Assembly: GCA_947628315.1 (NCBI GenBank)
Contig: CANQZJ010000015.1
Coordinates: 1 to 38,645, forward strand
Reading direction: 5' to 3'
DNA: 38,645 nucleotides
Origin: an uncultured Oscillospiraceae bacterium
GTDB lineage: Bacteria; Bacillota; Clostridia; Oscillospirales; Oscillospiraceae
Positions 36,442-38,645 of the stretch are shown in pieces. A model generated the notes under the pieces. It made no database searches. It was not told the DNA's origin and saw only the letters and a program-made list of their open reading frames with translations. How positions within the stretch are numbered: the stretch's first letter is position 1; each line of letters starts with the position of its first letter. Made by a program: the position numbers and the translations under genes.

Positions 36442-37338
36442 TCAATAGTGTACGTCCGCGGGATAGAAGAAATTCACCTTTTTCTCCGACAGTTTGAAGC
36501 GGAACTCAAAACTCTTCAACACCTCGCCGTCGATGACGGCGGTGAGCTCTTTCTCCGACCGGACGGTGACGTCCACGCCCTGCCGATAGAAGATCTTGTC
36601 CGGGAAGTCCCGGTAGCGCCCTTTGGCGTATTTGCCCACCAGCCGGACGAAGGTGGGGATGCTCACCCCGGGGATCACCAGCGTCTCCAGCAGCCCGTCG
36701 TCGGGCATGTTGTCCCCCACGGGCATGAAGCCGCCGCCGTAGTACCGGCCGCTGCACACGCACACCAGGGCGGTGTCCCCGGTGAACCGGAGGTCGCCCG
36801 CCGTCACGTCCATCTGCTGGCCGATGCCCTTTACCACGTTGACAGCCAGCGACGCGATGTACGCTCCGATGCCACTTACCAGCGGCAATTTTTTGTAGCG
36901 GCCCACGTCGTCGGCCACGCGGGCGTCGATCCCGGTGCAGGCGATGTCTATGCCCAGCCGGCCGTTGCAGTCGATCAAGTCCATGGCGGTCTGGGGGCCG
37001 GCGGCCAGAGCGGGCAGGTCGTTGAACCGGGAGAGGTTTTCCTTCCCGAAGATCTTGAGGAAGTCGTTGCCGGTGCCCAGGGGCACGTTGGTGACGGCGG
37101 CGTTGTCAAACCCCGCCGCGCCGTTCACCGCCTCATTGAGGGTGCCGTCGCCGCCGCAGGCGTAAATGCGCACATCATCGCCTGTTTCGGCGGCCTCACG
37201 GGCGAGGCGCTCGCAGCCCCCCGGGCCGGTGGTGTAGACCGTCTCGGCGGGGAAGGAGAGGGCGCGGACGGCGTCCTCCAGGTTTTTCAGCTGATTGCCC
37301 TTGCCCGCCACGGGGTTGATGATAAAGAGATGGCGCAT
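36442..37338 (-). CDS. Diacylglycerol/lipid kinase-family protein (YegS/DagK/BmrU-like)
   Basis: A 298-aa ATP-dependent lipid kinase of the NAD-kinase/DagK superfamily; in Firmicutes such enzymes recycle diacylglycerol from lipoteichoic acid synthesis. FIINPVAGKGN (5-15) is the nucleotide-binding start, GGDGTLNEAVNG (62-73) the hallmark, and GTGNDF (88-93) completes the site; the C-terminal beta-sandwich begins near 120. ATG 37338 follows GGAGTG and is 4 bp after the upstream stop; the longer frame from 37368 overlaps the methyltransferase gene. Confidence 0.9.
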   Translation of the reverse strand: MRHLFIINPVAGKGNQLKNLEDAVRALSFPAETVYTTGPGGCERLAREAAETGDDVRIYACGGDGTLNEAVNGAAGFDNAAVTNVPLGTGNDFLKIFGKENLSRFNDLPALAAGPQTAMDLIDCNGRLGIDIACTGIDARVADDVGRYKKLPLVSGIGAYIASLAVNVVKGIGQQMDVTAGDLRFTGDTALVCVCSGRYYGGGFMPVGDNMPDDGLLETLVIPGVSIPTFVRLVGKYAKGRYRDFPDKIFYRQGVDVTVRSEKELTAVIDGEVLKSFEFRFKLSEKKVNFFYPADVHY

Positions 37339-37342
37339 ATCG

Positions 37343-38464
37343 TCACACTCCATACATGAAGAAATCACATTTCAGCATCCCGTTGTAGAGCTTGCGCTTT
37401 TTGTCCGCCTGTCTGCCGAAGGTGCGCTCAAACTCGGTGTGGGAGGACAGCACCCCCACGAACCAGTCCGCGGGCAGCTTTTTCACCGCTTTGCCGAAGG
37501 CGCGGTACAGCTCCTCCGCCTCCTGTTTTTCCATGAGACGCTCGCCGTAGGGGGGATTGGTGACGACACGGCCCTTTGGCTCGTCCCGGTGGAATTTGGC
37601 GGCGTCGGCCACCTCGAAGCGCACCGTGTCGTCTACGCCGGCCAGTCTGGCGTTGTGGCGGGACAGCTCCACCGCCGCCGGGTCGATATCCCCGCCCCAG
37701 ATGTCGTAGGAGCCGTGGAACTCATGATCTCTGGCCTCGTCGGCGGCCTCCTGCCACAGCTTTTGGGGGATGAGCCGCCACTTCTGCGCCGCAAAGCTCC
37801 GATTTAACCCGGGGGCCCGGTTCTTGGCGATCAGCGCCGCCTCGATGGGGATGGTGCCCGAGCCGCAGAAGGGGTCGCAGAAGGGATCCCGGCCCTTATA
37901 CCGGGACAGGGACACCAGCGCCGCCGCCAGGGTCTCCCGGAGGGGGGCCAGCACCCCCTGGGCCCGGTAGCCCCGCTTGTAGAGGCTGTCGCCGGAGGTG
38001 TCCAGCATCAGGGTGACCTGATCCTTCAGAATGGAAAACTGCACCTGGTACAGGGCTCCCGTCTCCGGGAGAGTGGTCAAACCATACGCCGACCCAAGCC
38101 TTTTGGCCAGCGCCTTTTTCAAAATGGACTGGCAGGCGGGCACCGAGTGGAGCTGGGAGTTGATGGAGTACCCCTTCACCGGGAACTGCCCCTCCCGGGG
38201 GATGTAGTCCTCCCAGGGCAGGGCGGCAGCGCCCTGGAACAGCTCCTCGAAGGAGCGGGCGGGGAAGGAGCCCAGGGCGATGAGCAGCCGGGCCCCGGTG
38301 CGCAGGTTCACATTGACCCTTGGCACGTCGGCGATGGAACCCCGGCACAGCACCCGGCCGTTCTCCGCTTTCACGTCCGCCAGACCCAGCTTATTCAGTT
38401 CGTAGGTGATGCAGCTCTCGGTGCCCATCAGGGCGGGGATCACAAAGTCCAGCGTCTGATTCAT
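37343..38464 (-). CDS. THUMP-domain 23S rRNA guanine-N2 methyltransferase (RlmL/YpsC-like)
   Basis: A 373-aa RNA methyltransferase. Residues 1-160 carry a ferredoxin-like part and a THUMP RNA-binding domain; 165-373 is the Rossmann methyltransferase, with DPFCGSGTIPIEAALIA (about 197-213) for S-adenosylmethionine and NPPYGERL (about 290-297) as the N2-guanine catalytic motif. By family it would make m2G in 23S rRNA (the E. coli RlmL methyltransferase half), without RlmK fusion. ATG 38464 has only a weak site upstream (GGTACATTT). First gene of the operon with the lipid kinase. Confidence 0.9.
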   Translation of the reverse strand: MNQTLDFVIPALMGTESCITYELNKLGLADVKAENGRVLCRGSIADVPRVNVNLRTGARLLIALGSFPARSFEELFQGAAALPWEDYIPREGQFPVKGYSINSQLHSVPACQSILKKALAKRLGSAYGLTTLPETGALYQVQFSILKDQVTLMLDTSGDSLYKRGYRAQGVLAPLRETLAAALVSLSRYKGRDPFCDPFCGSGTIPIEAALIAKNRAPGLNRSFAAQKWRLIPQKLWQEAADEARDHEFHGSYDIWGGDIDPAAVELSRHNARLAGVDDTVRFEVADAAKFHRDEPKGRVVTNPPYGERLMEKQEAEELYRAFGKAVKKLPADWFVGVLSSHTEFERTFGRQADKKRKLYNGMLKCDFFMYGV

Positions 38465-38504
38465 AGAAATGTACCGTCCGGGAAAAATTTTTTTGAAAAC
38501 CCCC

Positions 38505-38535
38505 TTGACCTTCCACCCACTGGAGGGTGTAGGGT
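38505..38535 (+). promoter_or_regulatory. MerR-type promoter pointing out of the window
   Basis: TTGACC (38505-38510), a 19-bp spacer, TAGGGT (38530-38535). The spacer holds the dyad ACCTTCCA/TGGAGGGT (38508-38528, one mismatch). A 19-bp spacer with a central dyad is the hallmark of MerR-family control. No gene follows within the last 110 bases. Confidence 0.5.
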
Positions 38536-38569
38536 GGTCTCGTCAGCCGGAAGGGGGCCGGCTGGAACC

Positions 38570-38598
38570 AGTATAACGGAAAATGGAAGCGCTGGCAA
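38570..38598 (-). promoter_or_regulatory. Promoter of the methyltransferase operon with cre-like site
   Basis: Reading minus: TTGCCA (38593-38598), 17 bp, TATACT (38570-38575). TGGAAGCGCTGGCA (38584-38597) fits the CcpA cre consensus TGNAANCGNTNNCA fully and covers the -35 and half of the spacer. The leader is about 95 nt. Confidence 0.6.
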
Positions 38599-38645
38599 CA
38601 AATTTTTACAAGATATTTTTCTGATTTTTACAAAAACCATCTTCC

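Overview
The window looks like chromosome of a GC-rich, low-redundancy Firmicute, most likely a gut Clostridia of the Oscillospiraceae (Flavonifractor/Oscillibacter-like). This is an inference from strong GGAGG ribosome-binding sites, HrcA/CIRCE control of groESL, LexA boxes of the GAAC-N4-GTTC type, a SpoVK/CbbX-type AAA+ ATPase, an FHA-SEDS cell-wall pair, many gut-Clostridia-type small accessory proteins and a typical dispersed hairpin repeat. No rRNA is present to settle it.

Layout. (a) 1-2.2 kb is a small accessory island: a VbhA/Fic toxin-antitoxin pair and an AT-rich orphan gene. It lies between two identical 51-bp repeats that contain a terminator-like hairpin; the right copy abuts the 3' end of a broken leucine-type tRNA. 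(b) 2.2-5.4 kb (minus) is a cell-wall pair: an FHA-SEDS glycosyltransferase overlapping a class B penicillin-binding protein. (c) 5.5-14.7 kb is a molybdenum/purine locus. A xanthine-dehydrogenase-like pair (minus) is divergent from a five-gene operon (plus): a lipoprotein, a FecCD-type permease, an ATPase, a stand-alone ModE-like winged helix and a MocA-like nucleotidyltransferase. A convergent NCS2 purine permease follows. The shared promoter region carries a near-perfect ModE-like operator and mirrored -10 elements. I read the whole block as uptake of molybdate, maturation of the cofactor, uptake of purine and hydroxylation of purine. (d) 15-17.9 kb: an MBOAT acyltransferase with its DHHW partner. 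(e) 18-25 kb: MATE exporter, MsmK/UgpC sugar-ABC ATPase, FeoA-FeoB fusion, alpha/beta hydrolase and a DUF5684-like membrane protein. (f) 25.2-31.2 kb: M20 amidohydrolase, tRNA-Leu(CAA), AAA+ ATPase, zinc-ribbon/Ig/SH3 membrane protein, an unrecognised 208-aa protein and a second alpha/beta hydrolase.

(g) 31.2-34.2 kb is a second accessory patch. It has a promoter with two LexA boxes but no convincing gene, firing into the back of tRNA-Tyr and tRNA-Thr. Next come a zinc-ribbon gene with a one-base frame problem at an A6 run, a small helical protein, a sigma-region-4-like protein, a small coiled protein whose tail is encoded by a dispersed repeat, a Cro/XRE repressor and a second Fic toxin-antitoxin pair. 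(h) 34.2-38.6 kb (minus) is housekeeping: groES-groEL with CIRCE, then a 23S rRNA methyltransferase and a diacylglycerol-kinase-like gene. The terminator of that last pair overlaps the groESL promoter. The right edge has a cre-like site and a MerR-type promoter pointing out of the window.

The most interesting items are the ModE-like control region at 9239-9311, the orphan SOS promoter at 31419-31473, and the finding that both Fic modules sit between duplicated terminator hairpins.
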